Assembly: GCA_964394565.1 (NCBI GenBank)
Contig: CAYMYA010000001.1
Span: 1 to 64,000 of the forward strand
Source of the DNA: CAIKHN01 sp964394565
GTDB lineage: Bacteria > Patescibacteriota > Patescibacteriia > UBA9934
Length of the DNA: 64,000 nucleotides
Direction of reading: 5' to 3'
Shown: positions 15,561-24,392 of the stretch, piece after piece
Numbering within the stretch: the stretch's first letter is position 1
How the letters are laid out: every line of letters starts with the position of its first letter
Made by a program: the position numbers and the translations under genes
Notes under the pieces: model-generated
The model's input: the letters and a program-made list of their open reading frames with translations, nothing else
Told to the model about the DNA's origin: nothing
Database searches by the model: none

Positions 15561-17142
15561 GACGGCGGGAGTGACGAGCGCCGCGGTGATTATTGGTGGT
15601 TTTTCGATGATTTCCCGTTTTGTCGGCGTGCTTCGTGACAATATTCTTTCAAGCATGTTTGGCGCAGGCGATGTTCTGGATGCATATACAAGCGCATTTC
15701 TCATTCCCGACACGTTGTTGCAGCTCCTCATTCTCGGTGCGTTGTCTGCGAGTTTTATTCCGATTTTCTCAAAATATTACGGAAAGGATGACGCGAAGGC
15801 GTGGAAATTTACGAGCACAATCTTGAACGTGTTTGGCATGGTATTTGCTGTTGTTTCTTTGTTTGCGATTCTCTTTGCCCCATGGTTGACGGCATGGGTG
15901 GCGCCGGGATACAGCGCAGAAAAAATGGAGATGGTGATTTCGATGAGTCGTGTATTGTGTATTGGGGAATTCTTTTTTGCGGCATCCATGGTGTTCGGGT
16001 CGGTGCTTCAAGGAACGAAACGGTTTTTTTTGTATGCCCTCGCGCCGATTGTCAATAACGTTGGTATCATTTTTGGTGCAATTGGTTTTGTGCCAATCAT
16101 GGGGCCGATTGGCTTGGCATGGGGTGCGGTGTTTGGCGCTGTGCTTCATGCAACGTTGCAAGGTATCGGTGTGTACGCGCTTGGATACCGCCATACGTTT
16201 CGCATCGACTGGCGTGATCCAGATTTGCGTACCACGAGCATACAAATGGTGCCACGCGTGCTTGGGCTTGCGGTGAACCAGCTGAATTTTGTTGCGATGG
16301 GTGCGCTCGCGACGCTTGGTGTGGTTGGGTCGGCGACGGTGCTGAAATTTGCGTATACGCTGAACTCATTTCCTATTGGGATTATCGCGATGGCTTATGC
16401 CGTCGCATCATTTCCCGCGTTGTGTGAGCGTGTTTCTGCAAAAGACATTCCGGGTTTTGTGGGCACGTTCAGCCACGCCATTCGGCAGGTATTACTTTGG
16501 ATCATTCCAGCGTCCGTGATGTTTTTATTACTGCGTGCCCAACTTGTGCGACTGGCGTTTGGTCGTGGAAAGTTCGATTGGGATGCCACCGTCATGACTG
16601 CGGATACGTTGGCATTTTTTGCACTGAGCTTTGCGGCGCAGGCGATTATTTATATTGTTGTTCGTGCGTTTTTTGCGCTCGAAGACACGCGGTCCCCGTT
16701 TATTGCAGGGGTGGTCGGAACCGTGACGAACGTGATTCTCGGTTCTTGGCTTGCGCCAATATACGGCGTTGCGGGGCTCGGCGCAGCGTTTTCGTTTTCC
16801 GCGATGCTCCAAGTGGCGCTGCTTTGGGCAATGTTGCGCCATCGTGTCGGGGTGCTTGATGAAGCGCGCATTCTGAAAACCGCTGCGCTCCTTACTATCG
16901 CTGGACTCCTTGCAGGCTTCGCAACGCAGTGTATGAAGTATATTATTGTCGAGGTTATCTATCTCAATACCTTTATCGGCGTCTTGATTCAGACTGTTAT
17001 TGCCGGTGGTGTGGGTATGATGGTGTATTTTGGTGTTGGCTTGCTTTTGCGCAATGAAGAAGTACGCATATTCATCTCTGCATTTCATCGAAAAGTTTTG
17101 CGTCAGGTACGGCCGCAAGAAACGATTAGCCAAGATGTGTGA
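15535..17142 (+). CDS. murJ: Lipid II flippase MurJ
   Basis: A 535-residue polytopic membrane protein of the MVF branch of the MOP superfamily, which moves lipid II across the membrane for peptidoglycan synthesis. It shows about 14 hydrophobic helices, the opening 'GGFSMISRFVGVLRDNILSSMFGAGDVLDAYTSAF' with the essential Arg residues, 'GAISASFIPIFSKY'-like helix 2, and the mid-protein 'FPIGIIAMAYAVASFPALCERV' loop that is diagnostic for MurJ. Length is typical. Its start overlaps the upstream surface protein by 26 bases. A SanA-like envelope gene follows directly. Confidence 0.93.
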   Translation: MIKGLLTSKTAGVTSAAVIIGGFSMISRFVGVLRDNILSSMFGAGDVLDAYTSAFLIPDTLLQLLILGALSASFIPIFSKYYGKDDAKAWKFTSTILNVFGMVFAVVSLFAILFAPWLTAWVAPGYSAEKMEMVISMSRVLCIGEFFFAASMVFGSVLQGTKRFFLYALAPIVNNVGIIFGAIGFVPIMGPIGLAWGAVFGAVLHATLQGIGVYALGYRHTFRIDWRDPDLRTTSIQMVPRVLGLAVNQLNFVAMGALATLGVVGSATVLKFAYTLNSFPIGIIAMAYAVASFPALCERVSAKDIPGFVGTFSHAIRQVLLWIIPASVMFLLLRAQLVRLAFGRGKFDWDATVMTADTLAFFALSFAAQAIIYIVVRAFFALEDTRSPFIAGVVGTVTNVILGSWLAPIYGVAGLGAAFSFSAMLQVALLWAMLRHRVGVLDEARILKTAALLTIAGLLAGFATQCMKYIIVEVIYLNTFIGVLIQTVIAGGVGMMVYFGVGLLLRNEEVRIFISAFHRKVLRQVRPQETISQDV

Positions 17143-17147
17143 TCCAT

Positions 17148-17843
17148 ATGACGTATGCTCAGGTTTTGCGGTATCTGCGTCGGAGCATTCTCGTGCTGGG
17201 GCTTTTTGGATCAGGCTTTGTGTTTGTCTGTTTTTCGTTGGTGCAACGTGCGTCTACGTATATTGTCCCGGCAGGTGATATCGCGCCTGCTCCGGTGGGT
17301 ATTGTGCTCGGAGCGAAAGTACAGGCGAATGGCCAACCGAGTGACGTGTTACGCGATCGACTGGTGACCGCGGCAGATTTGTATCATCGTGGCATCGTAC
17401 AGAAGGTTCTTCTTTCCGGCGATAACGGGCAGGTGGAGTATGACGAAGTCAACGATATGCGCGTGTTCATGCTTGGTGCCGGTATCCCTCCGGAGGATAT
17501 TTTTCTTGATCACGCAGGATTCGATACATATGACAGCATGGTGCGAGCCCGTGAAGTGTTCGGTATCACGTCGGCAATTGTGGTGACTCAGCAGTTTCAT
17601 CTGCCCCGTGCACTGTTTCTCGCGCGTTCGCAGGGCATGACAGCGTATGGCGTTGTGGCAGATCGACAGCGGTATCTTGGGATCGTCCAGCTTCGACTGC
17701 GTGAAATTCCTGCGAGTGTGAAGGCGTGGATAAACGTCCTTTTTGCGGCCGAACCCACATATCTTGGGAACAGCATTGATATCACGGGTGACGGGCGAGT
17801 GACGTGGGACGAAGATGCAAATATTCTTGACGAAACTGAATAA
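17148..17843 (+). CDS. SanA/YdcF-like membrane protein (DUF218)
   Basis: A 231-residue protein with one N-terminal membrane helix (about residues 12-33) and a DUF218 domain outside: 'GIVLGAKVQANGQPSDVLRDRLVTAADLYHRG', 'LLSGDNG', 'EDIFLDHAGFDTYDSM' and 'IVVTQQFHLPRALFLAR'. This layout is that of SanA (vancomycin exclusion at high temperature) and ElyC. These relatives affect envelope integrity and peptidoglycan or lipid carrier metabolism, though the reaction is not settled. A GTG at 17139 overlapping murJ's stop is an alternative start. A calcium-loop-like tail (DITGDGRVTWDED) is an odd addition. Confidence 0.87.
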   Translation: MTYAQVLRYLRRSILVLGLFGSGFVFVCFSLVQRASTYIVPAGDIAPAPVGIVLGAKVQANGQPSDVLRDRLVTAADLYHRGIVQKVLLSGDNGQVEYDEVNDMRVFMLGAGIPPEDIFLDHAGFDTYDSMVRAREVFGITSAIVVTQQFHLPRALFLARSQGMTAYGVVADRQRYLGIVQLRLREIPASVKAWINVLFAAEPTYLGNSIDITGDGRVTWDEDANILDETE

Positions 17844-17884
17844 AAAGCATAGGATTCTGCCTCATTGATTGATCGCGCTGAGGT

Positions 17885-19723
17885 ATGAACATCACAAAAA
17901 CTCGTGTCATTATTGCAGGAGGATTGCTGCTTGGTATCGGTGGTTTTGCTTGGGGAATGTTCGGATCGGCGCCGACACAAACGTTTGTCACGGACGTCGT
18001 GAAGCGCGGAGACCTTCAACACACCGTGGAAGTCACCGGTGAGCTGAAGAGTGTTACTGATCTTTCGCTTGCATTTGAAACATCCGGAACTGTTTCTGCC
18101 GTTTTCGTGGAAGCGGGCGATTCCGTGCGTGCAGGGGATGTGTTAGCTGAGCTCGGCACGAGTGAGCTTGGTGCTGCGGCGGAGCAGGCGCGACAAGGCG
18201 TTGTGGCAGCCCAAGCCGAACTCGATTTGCGTCTAACCGGCATTTCTTCGGAGGAGGAAGCTGCGGAGCGTGCAGGAGTCGCGGTTGCGGCAGCGCAGCT
18301 GAGCGCCGCATCCACAGATTTGGATACAGCACTCCTTACAGAAGCGATGGGGAATGCGCAGGATGCCGCGACCGTCGCGTCGGCGCAATCGGACTTCGAT
18401 CAAGTCGCCACGCAAAATGCGGAGGCAACCGAGCAGGCATCGGAAGGGCTTCATGCAGCGCTGAATACCGCGCTGATTATTATTCGTACAGGCCTTGAAT
18501 CTGCAGACCAAGTTCTCGGCGTCGAAAACACATTGTTAAATATCGATATCGACGAATATGTCGGCATTTTAGACCGTAACACGCTCACCGATGCGACCGA
18601 AGCATTTGTGCTTGCTGCAGATGCGCGTGACGAAGCTGAAGATCTCGTGTTGGCGCTGACAGAAGACGCTCTCGAAGCCGACGTTCTTCTTGCATATGCA
18701 AATGTTTCTTCTGCGATGACGTATACATCCAATACACTGTTGTACGTGAGTCGCGCCCTGGATGCCAGCATGAGTGATAGCGGTGACTTTTCGAATGCGG
18801 ATCTTATTGCGTTGCGTGCAACCATTGCTGCTGAACGTACAACAGTGTCTACCGGAATGACCGCCTTGCGTACCGCAAAATATACGTACGATACCGCATT
18901 GCGTCAGGCAGATGACCGATTGACGGATGCGACGAATGCATTAGCGCTTGCAGAAGCGCAACAGCATTCTGGCGAGGCCACCCGGAGTGCGGCAGTGTTG
19001 AAGGCGGAAGCCGCGATTGCGATACAAACAGCAAATATGGCACGTGCAGAAGCGCTTCTCGCGCAAGTTCTTGCTGATCCGCGGGAGATTGATGTTGCGG
19101 CCCTTCGTGCGGCAGTGGCGCGCGCCGATGCCGAATACACCGCAGCACTCGCACGTCTTCGCAAGGCGCAAGTTCGTGCTCCAATTGACGGTGTGGTGAC
19201 GCGTGTCGCGTTCGATATTGGTGAACAGGTGAGTGCCGGACAGGAAATGATTGGCGAAATTGCCGGCAACGATACGTACGAAATCATTCTGGATGTTCCT
19301 GAGGCAGATATCGCGAGCCTTGCCACTGGTCAGGTTGCGGACGTCACATTCGATGCGTTTGGAGATCGTGTGATGTTTAGTGGCTCGGTGTATGCGGTGG
19401 ATCCCGCAGAAAAGGTTATTTCAGATGTGGTGTTTTACGAAGTGAGTGTTGTGCTGAACACGGATCAAGACGTGAGTATGTTAAAGCCGGGGATGTCTGC
19501 AAACGTGACGGTGCATACCCAAGAACGCACGGACGTGCTCTTTGTCCCAAGCCGCGCAATTTTGGAGCGTGATACCGTGCCGTATGTCCGTGTGCCAAAA
19601 AATGAACACGAGTTTGAAGAAGTTCTCGTGACGGTTGGGCTGCGAGCGGATGATGGTCTGTCAGAAATTGTGAGTGGCGTCGAAGAGGGAACAGCGGTGG
19701 TGATTTCCGTTAAAACAGAATAA
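17885..19723 (+). CDS. MacA-like periplasmic adaptor (HlyD family) with an enlarged helical region
   Basis: A 612-residue adaptor for an ABC exporter. It has an N-terminal anchor (about residues 8-28), a lipoyl half-motif 'GTVSAVFVEAGDSVRAGDVLAELG', a very long alanine-rich helical region (about 95-430), the returning 'LRKAQVRAPIDGVVTRVAFDIGEQVSAG' lipoyl half, and a beta-barrel/MPD tail. Typical MacA proteins are about 370-400 residues; here the helical hairpin is about 200 residues longer than usual. The start has a good ribosome site (gaggt just before ATG). It is first of three genes with an ATPase (2 bases away) and a permease. Confidence 0.9.
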   Translation: MNITKTRVIIAGGLLLGIGGFAWGMFGSAPTQTFVTDVVKRGDLQHTVEVTGELKSVTDLSLAFETSGTVSAVFVEAGDSVRAGDVLAELGTSELGAAAEQARQGVVAAQAELDLRLTGISSEEEAAERAGVAVAAAQLSAASTDLDTALLTEAMGNAQDAATVASAQSDFDQVATQNAEATEQASEGLHAALNTALIIIRTGLESADQVLGVENTLLNIDIDEYVGILDRNTLTDATEAFVLAADARDEAEDLVLALTEDALEADVLLAYANVSSAMTYTSNTLLYVSRALDASMSDSGDFSNADLIALRATIAAERTTVSTGMTALRTAKYTYDTALRQADDRLTDATNALALAEAQQHSGEATRSAAVLKAEAAIAIQTANMARAEALLAQVLADPREIDVAALRAAVARADAEYTAALARLRKAQVRAPIDGVVTRVAFDIGEQVSAGQEMIGEIAGNDTYEIILDVPEADIASLATGQVADVTFDAFGDRVMFSGSVYAVDPAEKVISDVVFYEVSVVLNTDQDVSMLKPGMSANVTVHTQERTDVLFVPSRAILERDTVPYVRVPKNEHEFEEVLVTVGLRADDGLSEIVSGVEEGTAVVISVKTE

Positions 19724-19725
19724 CT

Positions 19726-20400
19726 ATGACAAGCGATGTCGTGATCGGCATGCGTGGCATTGCAAAGACGTATCGAAATGGAGACGTGGAAACATCTGTG
19801 TTGCGCGGCGTAAATTTAGACGTGCGACGCGGAGAATTCGTTGCGCTCATGGGGCCGTCGGGTTCCGGGAAATCAACCCTCATGCATATCATGGGGTTCT
19901 TAGATCAACCGGAAGAGGGGACGTACACGTTTCAGGGTCGCGATGTCAGCCGTTTAACGTCGGATCAGCTCGCCATGATGCGCCGGGGTGAAGTGGGCTT
20001 TGTCTTTCAGGCGTTCCATTTACTTCCGCGGCTTACCGTGCTTGAAAATGTCATGCTTCCATTAGCGTACATGAACATTCCCATCGAGGAGCGTCGTACG
20101 CGTGCAAAAAAAGTACTTGAGGACGTCGGATTAGCTGATCGTGTGACGTACCTGCCGAACCAACTTTCTGGTGGGCAGAAACAACGCGTTGCCATTGCAC
20201 GTTCGTTGATTACAGACCCCGCGGTGATTTTTGCAGATGAACCAACGGGAAACCTCGATTCAACATCGAGTGATCAAGTGCTTGGGTTGTTGCGTGATTT
20301 GCATCAAGCCGGAAGAACGATTGTGATGGTGACGCATGAAATGGATGCCGCGGCGTATGCATCGCGCATTATCCGCATGAAGGACGGACTCGTCGCATAA
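19726..20400 (+). CDS. ABC transporter ATP-binding protein (MacB/LolD type)
   Basis: A 224-residue ABC ATPase with Walker A 'GPSGSGKST', Q-loop 'VFQAFHLLPRLTV', signature 'LSGGQKQRVAIARSL', Walker B 'VIFADEPTGNLD' and H-loop 'TVTHEMD'-type (VMVTHEMD). These form the LolD/MacB subgroup that powers mechanical export or extraction rather than transport through a pore. It pairs with the permease encoded one base later and the HlyD-like adaptor upstream. The substrate is unknown; peptides, lipoproteins or drugs are handled by relatives. Confidence 0.93.
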   Translation: MTSDVVIGMRGIAKTYRNGDVETSVLRGVNLDVRRGEFVALMGPSGSGKSTLMHIMGFLDQPEEGTYTFQGRDVSRLTSDQLAMMRRGEVGFVFQAFHLLPRLTVLENVMLPLAYMNIPIEERRTRAKKVLEDVGLADRVTYLPNQLSGGQKQRVAIARSLITDPAVIFADEPTGNLDSTSSDQVLGLLRDLHQAGRTIVMVTHEMDAAAYASRIIRMKDGLVA

Positions 20401-20401
20401 T

Positions 20402-21634
20402 ATGAAAATACAAGATGTACTCACAGCATCCGTCGATTCAATTCGGAGAAACACGTCGCGCTCATTGTTGACGGTGCTTGGGATTGTGATTGGTATCGCG
20501 GCGGTGATTTTAATGTTGTCCATTGGTCAGGGCGCACAGGGGTACGTGCTCAGTCAGGTTGCTGATTTGGGAAGCGATCAAATTTTTGTAGAATCGGGTT
20601 CTGGTGATACGACAAGTGGGCCGCCGAGCCCGTTTACGGCGCAAACGCTCACGCTCGATGACGTGAAAGAGCTCCGGCATCGTGGGCCATTCTCCTTTGT
20701 GTCCGCAACGGTTCTTTCAACGGGTTCGGTGCAAGCGGAAGAGGAGAGTATTTTTGTTGACCTCGCTGGAGTCGATGAACATCAGCTCTCTGTTTTTCCC
20801 GCAGAAGTTATTGCTGGGCGATTTTTAGATGAGTCTGATGTGAATGCATACGCGAATGTTGCGGTATTAGGGTATGACATCGCGGAGAATATTTTTGGTG
20901 AACAGGATCCTGTAGGAGAACGTGTGAAGGTGAAGGGTAAGGGGTATCGTGTGGTTGGCGTGATGGAACCGCAGGGGAGTAAGTTTTTCTCGAATCTGGA
21001 TAACCGAGTGTATTTGCCGGTAACCACAATGCAACGGGAAATTTTGGGAGATGATTATGTGAATTTTATAGCCATGCGAGCCATAGGAGACCTCGACGAT
21101 GCAAAGGAAGAGGCGCGGTGGATTTTGCGTGACACGCACAATATTGATAATCCGAACGGCGAGCTTGCGAAGGATGACTTTGCAATCACCAGTCAGCAAG
21201 ATGCCGTCGATATCATTGGATCTGTTGGGTTTGCACTTACCCTACTTCTCGCTGCTATTGCAGCAATTTCCCTGGTGGTTGGCGGCATTGGCATCATGAA
21301 CATCATGCTCGTGTCCGTTACGGAACGCACGCGGGAAATTGGGTTGCGAAAGGCAATTGGTGCGACGGAACAGGATATTTTGAAACAGTTTTTAGCAGAA
21401 GCGATTATTCTGACTATCGGCGGCGGTTTACTTGGGGTATTTGTAGGTATTGCAGGCTCGGTCCTTATAGGATTTGTACTGATGCAAGTTGTGGATGGGT
21501 GGGTCTTGATCATTCCGCCTTCCGCCGTGTTCCTCGCTTTTGCTGTTTCTTCAATCGTCGGGTTGGTATTCGGTATCTACCCCGCAAAACGTGCCGCAAA
21601 ACTCGATCCAATTGAAGCGTTGCGGTACGAGTAA
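20402..21634 (+). CDS. MacB-type ABC transporter permease
   Basis: A 410-residue permease with the MacB/FtsX layout: helix 1 at about residues 20-42 ('LLTVLGIVIGIAAVILMLSIGQGAQ'), a large extracytoplasmic domain (about 50-275), and three helices in the C-terminal FtsX domain, including 'GGIGIMNIMLVSVTERTREIGLRKAIGAT', the family's coupling segment. Ends 'KLDPIEALRYE', the usual C terminus. It forms one transporter with the ATPase and adaptor just upstream. Patescibacteria often carry such systems, possibly to export bacteriocins or peptides; the cargo here is not known. Confidence 0.93.
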   Translation: MKIQDVLTASVDSIRRNTSRSLLTVLGIVIGIAAVILMLSIGQGAQGYVLSQVADLGSDQIFVESGSGDTTSGPPSPFTAQTLTLDDVKELRHRGPFSFVSATVLSTGSVQAEEESIFVDLAGVDEHQLSVFPAEVIAGRFLDESDVNAYANVAVLGYDIAENIFGEQDPVGERVKVKGKGYRVVGVMEPQGSKFFSNLDNRVYLPVTTMQREILGDDYVNFIAMRAIGDLDDAKEEARWILRDTHNIDNPNGELAKDDFAITSQQDAVDIIGSVGFALTLLLAAIAAISLVVGGIGIMNIMLVSVTERTREIGLRKAIGATEQDILKQFLAEAIILTIGGGLLGVFVGIAGSVLIGFVLMQVVDGWVLIIPPSAVFLAFAVSSIVGLVFGIYPAKRAAKLDPIEALRYE

Positions 21635-21652
21635 CAGGATAAACAGTACGTT

Positions 21653-21681
21653 TTGGCAACATCGGGGGAATCGGTTACACT
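21653..21681 (+). promoter_or_regulatory. Promoter for alaS
   Basis: TTGGCA at 21653-21658 and TACACT at 21676-21681 with a 17-base spacer lie between the permease stop and alaS. The -10 ends 15 bases before the ATG at 21697, so the 5' leader would be only about 8-9 bases and has no ribosome-binding site. Confidence 0.55.
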
Positions 21682-21696
21682 CCTTGCATTCCTTCT

Positions 21697-23580
21697 ATGC
21701 TTTCTACAAACGATATTCGTCAAAAGTACCTTGAGTTTTTCCAGCAGCACGGCCACGTCGTCGTACCATCGTCGTCGCTCGTGCCAGAGAACGATCCCAC
21801 GACACTCTTCACTGGCTCTGGCATGCAGCCGATGATTTCGTATTTACTCGGTGAGCCACACCCTGCGGGAACGCGCATCGCGGACAGCCAGAAGTGTTTT
21901 CGTTCTGGAGATATTGAAGAAGTTGGCGACAATCGTCACACGACGTTCTTCGAGATGCTCGGGAACTGGAGCTTGGGCGATTACTTTAAGAGCGAACAGA
22001 TCCCGTGGATGTATGAGTTCTTGACGAGTGAGTTAAAACTCGACCCGAAACATTTGTACGTCACAGTGTTCCGTGGAAGCCCGGAGATTGCCGTTGCTCG
22101 TGATGACGAAGCGATTGCGCTCTGGACGAAATGCTTCGCAACCGCGGGCATCGATGCGAAGCTCGTCGAGAATGCCGAGGTTGGCGGAATACAAGGCGGA
22201 CGAATTTTCTCGTATCCAGAAAAGAAAAATTGGTGGAGCCGTGCTGGCGTTCCGGGAAACATGCCTGTTGGTGAGCCCGGTGGGCCAGATACGGAAATGT
22301 TTTGGGATTTTGGGGAAGCGTTGGGTTTGCACGAATCGTCACCGTTCGCAGACCCCGTTTGCCATGTGAATTGTGACTGCGGACGATTCCTCGAAATAGG
22401 GAACAACGTGTTCATGCAATATAAGAAAACGGCAGATGGATTCGTTGAACTCCCTCAGCGTAATGTGGATTTTGGCGGCGGTCTCGAGCGTCTTGCTGCG
22501 GCAGCGAACAATGATCCTGATGTTTTTACGATCGATGTATTCACTCCATTTTTCGATGGAGTAAAGAACAGCTTTGGTTGGGATTATAAAACTGCGACTC
22601 CAGAAATGCAGAAAACCCTTCGTATTATCGCTGATCATTTACGTGCGAGTATTTTCTTGATCGGTGATGGGATTCTTCCTACGAATAAGGATCAGGGATA
22701 CTTTGTGCGCCGCTTACTTCGACGTGCCATTCTTCGTTCGTGGAAATTGGGTCGCGGTTCATCGAATCTTTATCCATTAGTTCGAGCCTTTACGACAGTA
22801 TATGCAGACGCTTACCCATATTTGTTAGAAAAGACAAAAGAAATTCAAACAATCGTCGAAACTGAAGAGACAAAGTTTGCGAAGACGATTGAGCAGGGTC
22901 TTCGTGAGCTGAAGAAGATTGTTGATCGCGGAAATGGCGTGACAGGAACGGATGCATTTAATTTGTATCAATCGTACGGCTTTCCACTGGAGTTGACCAC
23001 GGAGGAATTGGAACGGTCGCACAATCTCAAAATCGATGCAGATCAGTTCGCGGCTGATTTCAAAAAACATCAAGACTTGTCGCGTGCAGGAAGCGAGCAA
23101 AAGTTTGCTGGAGGACTTGCGGATCATTCGGTAGAAACGACGAAGTTGCACACGGCCACGCATTTGCTGCACCAGGCGCTCCGCATGGTGTTAGGTGATC
23201 ACGTCGCGCAAAAAGGAAGCAACATCACGGCAGAACGGTTGCGGTTTGATTTTTCACATGGCGAGAAAATGACGTCAGAGCAGTTGGTCGAGGTTGAAAA
23301 AATTATAAACGAGCAGATTGCAAAAGATCTTCCAGTCTCGTTTGATATGTTGACGGTTGAGGAGGCGAAGGCGCGGGGTGCTATCGGGCTTTTTGAAGAT
23401 AAGTACGCGCAGGTTGGCGATAAGATCAAAGTGTATTCGGTTGGCGATTTTAGTAAGGAAATTTGTGGCGGTCCGCACGTGGAGCACACGGGGGAGCTGG
23501 GAGGAATCACGATTGTGAAGGAAGAAGCCGTTTCCGCTGGTGTGCGGCGAATCAAGGCTGTGCTTGGGAAACGGGTGTAA
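21697..23580 (+). CDS. alaS: Alanyl-tRNA synthetase, short form without C-terminal domain
   Basis: Attaches alanine to tRNA-Ala. This form has 627 residues against about 875 in E. coli. Present are the class II catalytic core ('LVPENDPTTLFTGSGMQPM', 'RHTTFFEMLGNWSLGDYFK', 'RNVDFGGGLERLAAA'), the tRNA-recognition middle and the editing domain with its zinc motif ('HTATHLLHQALR' and 'CGGPHVEHTGE'). The DHHA1/C-Ala domain, which bridges editing and aminoacylation in most bacteria, is absent; the protein ends at 'VRRIKAVLGKRV', right after editing. The reading frame closes cleanly without a frameshift. Short forms like this are known in reduced genomes. Its own promoter lies at 21653-21681. Confidence 0.94.
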   Translation: MLSTNDIRQKYLEFFQQHGHVVVPSSSLVPENDPTTLFTGSGMQPMISYLLGEPHPAGTRIADSQKCFRSGDIEEVGDNRHTTFFEMLGNWSLGDYFKSEQIPWMYEFLTSELKLDPKHLYVTVFRGSPEIAVARDDEAIALWTKCFATAGIDAKLVENAEVGGIQGGRIFSYPEKKNWWSRAGVPGNMPVGEPGGPDTEMFWDFGEALGLHESSPFADPVCHVNCDCGRFLEIGNNVFMQYKKTADGFVELPQRNVDFGGGLERLAAAANNDPDVFTIDVFTPFFDGVKNSFGWDYKTATPEMQKTLRIIADHLRASIFLIGDGILPTNKDQGYFVRRLLRRAILRSWKLGRGSSNLYPLVRAFTTVYADAYPYLLEKTKEIQTIVETEETKFAKTIEQGLRELKKIVDRGNGVTGTDAFNLYQSYGFPLELTTEELERSHNLKIDADQFAADFKKHQDLSRAGSEQKFAGGLADHSVETTKLHTATHLLHQALRMVLGDHVAQKGSNITAERLRFDFSHGEKMTSEQLVEVEKIINEQIAKDLPVSFDMLTVEEAKARGAIGLFEDKYAQVGDKIKVYSVGDFSKEICGGPHVEHTGELGGITIVKEEAVSAGVRRIKAVLGKRV

Positions 23581-23602
23581 ATGATCATTATAGAAAGTGC
23601 TA

Positions 23603-23860
23603 CGGCCGGCCACCTGGGGAAGGTGGCCGGCCGTTCGTGAGCGGGGGGCTAGCGGCGCTTGTCAGCGTCCGCGCGCTCCCCGGTGGGGAAGAGACGGGGC
23701 GCAGTCATCCGGAGCACGTCCGGGTGACCGGCAAGAGCCGCTTTACGGCTCTTGCCGTTGGGAGGCCGGGCTTCGGCGAGGCGGAGGGCCTCGGCCGGGG
23801 ACGGGGGGGAGCAGTGGGAAGCGCAGTGGCGCGCTCCCCGGTGGGCGGCAGACGATCTGC
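23603..23860. other. GC-rich, hairpin-rich stretch after alaS; possible structured RNA
   Basis: No convincing gene lies between 23581 and 24083. This part is visibly richer in G and C than the coding DNA on both sides. It holds a 13-bp perfect stem (23603-23615 with 23621-23633), a 12-bp perfect stem (23729-23740 with 23746-23757, loop cttta), a gaggcc/ggcctc pairing near 23762-23790, and gcaga-cga-tctgc at 23848-23860. The 17-mer gcgcgctccccggtggg occurs twice (23671 and 23829). The first stem could end alaS transcription although no T tract follows. The rest could be a non-coding RNA or a mobile fragment. I recognised no RNase P, SRP or tmRNA signature. Confidence 0.45.
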
Positions 23861-23992
23861 GACTCATCAGCGTGGAACTCCAAATGGAGTAGCGGGATAT
23901 ACCGCCATAGCCCTGGTCAAGACGGCCAAGACTTAAAAATAATAGCATATTTTGAAGAAAAATCAAAATTTGGCCAATCTGGGGGTAAATTC

Positions 23993-24020
23993 TTGACAGG
24001 TTGGGGGGATTTGTTACACT
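23993..24020 (+). promoter_or_regulatory. Promoter of the infA-ribosomal protein operon
   Basis: A perfect TTGACA at 23993-23998 and TACACT at 24015-24020 are separated by 16 bases. The preceding bases are AT-rich (23935-23970), as an UP element would be, although the alpha subunit encoded downstream lacks the domain that reads UP elements. The start codon of infA lies 64 bases after the -10. Confidence 0.65.
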
Positions 24021-24083
24021 TTCGTCGCTTTACTCAGCGGTTCGTGCGCCCGCGCGAGCGGATGTGGTACGATATCGCAAGTT

Positions 24084-24299
24084 ATGGCGGAAAAAGACTT
24101 TATTGAAATGCGCGGTGAGATTCTGGAAAGTCTTCCCTCGGGAAGCTTTCGCGTGAAACTCGAAAACGACCGCGAAGTCATTGGGCACTTGGCAGGCAAG
24201 CTGCGAAAAAATCGCATCCGCGTTCTGCCAGGCGATGACGTCAAAGTTGAGATCAGTCCATATGATCTCACAAAAGCACGAATCACGTTCCGTTTCTAG
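24084..24299 (+). CDS. infA: Translation initiation factor IF-1
   Basis: A 71-residue S1/OB-fold protein beginning MAEKDFIEMRGEILESLPSG, which binds the ribosomal A site during initiation. The sequence is full length, with 'GHLAGKLRKNRIRVLPGDDVKVEISPYDL' and the final 'ARITFRF' typical of the family. It is first in the ribosomal operon that continues with rpmJ, rpsM, rpsK, rpsD, rpoA, rplQ, rplM and rpsI, the usual bacterial order. A 93-base gap to rpmJ follows. Confidence 0.96.
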   Translation: MAEKDFIEMRGEILESLPSGSFRVKLENDREVIGHLAGKLRKNRIRVLPGDDVKVEISPYDLTKARITFRF

Positions 24300-24392
24300 C
24301 GGATCGGCATCTCGAGCTTCGACCCAATCATCCCTCAATATTTTGGATGATTTTGTCTTATTCCGTTCCGTCGCTAATTCATCAGTCGCATT

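Noticed and set aside
23463..24106. Open frames of 157 and 169 codons in the GC-rich stretch after alaS
   Set aside because: Their length follows from high GC with few stops; the residues (Arg, Gly, Pro rich) show no domain, and the DNA is full of stems.
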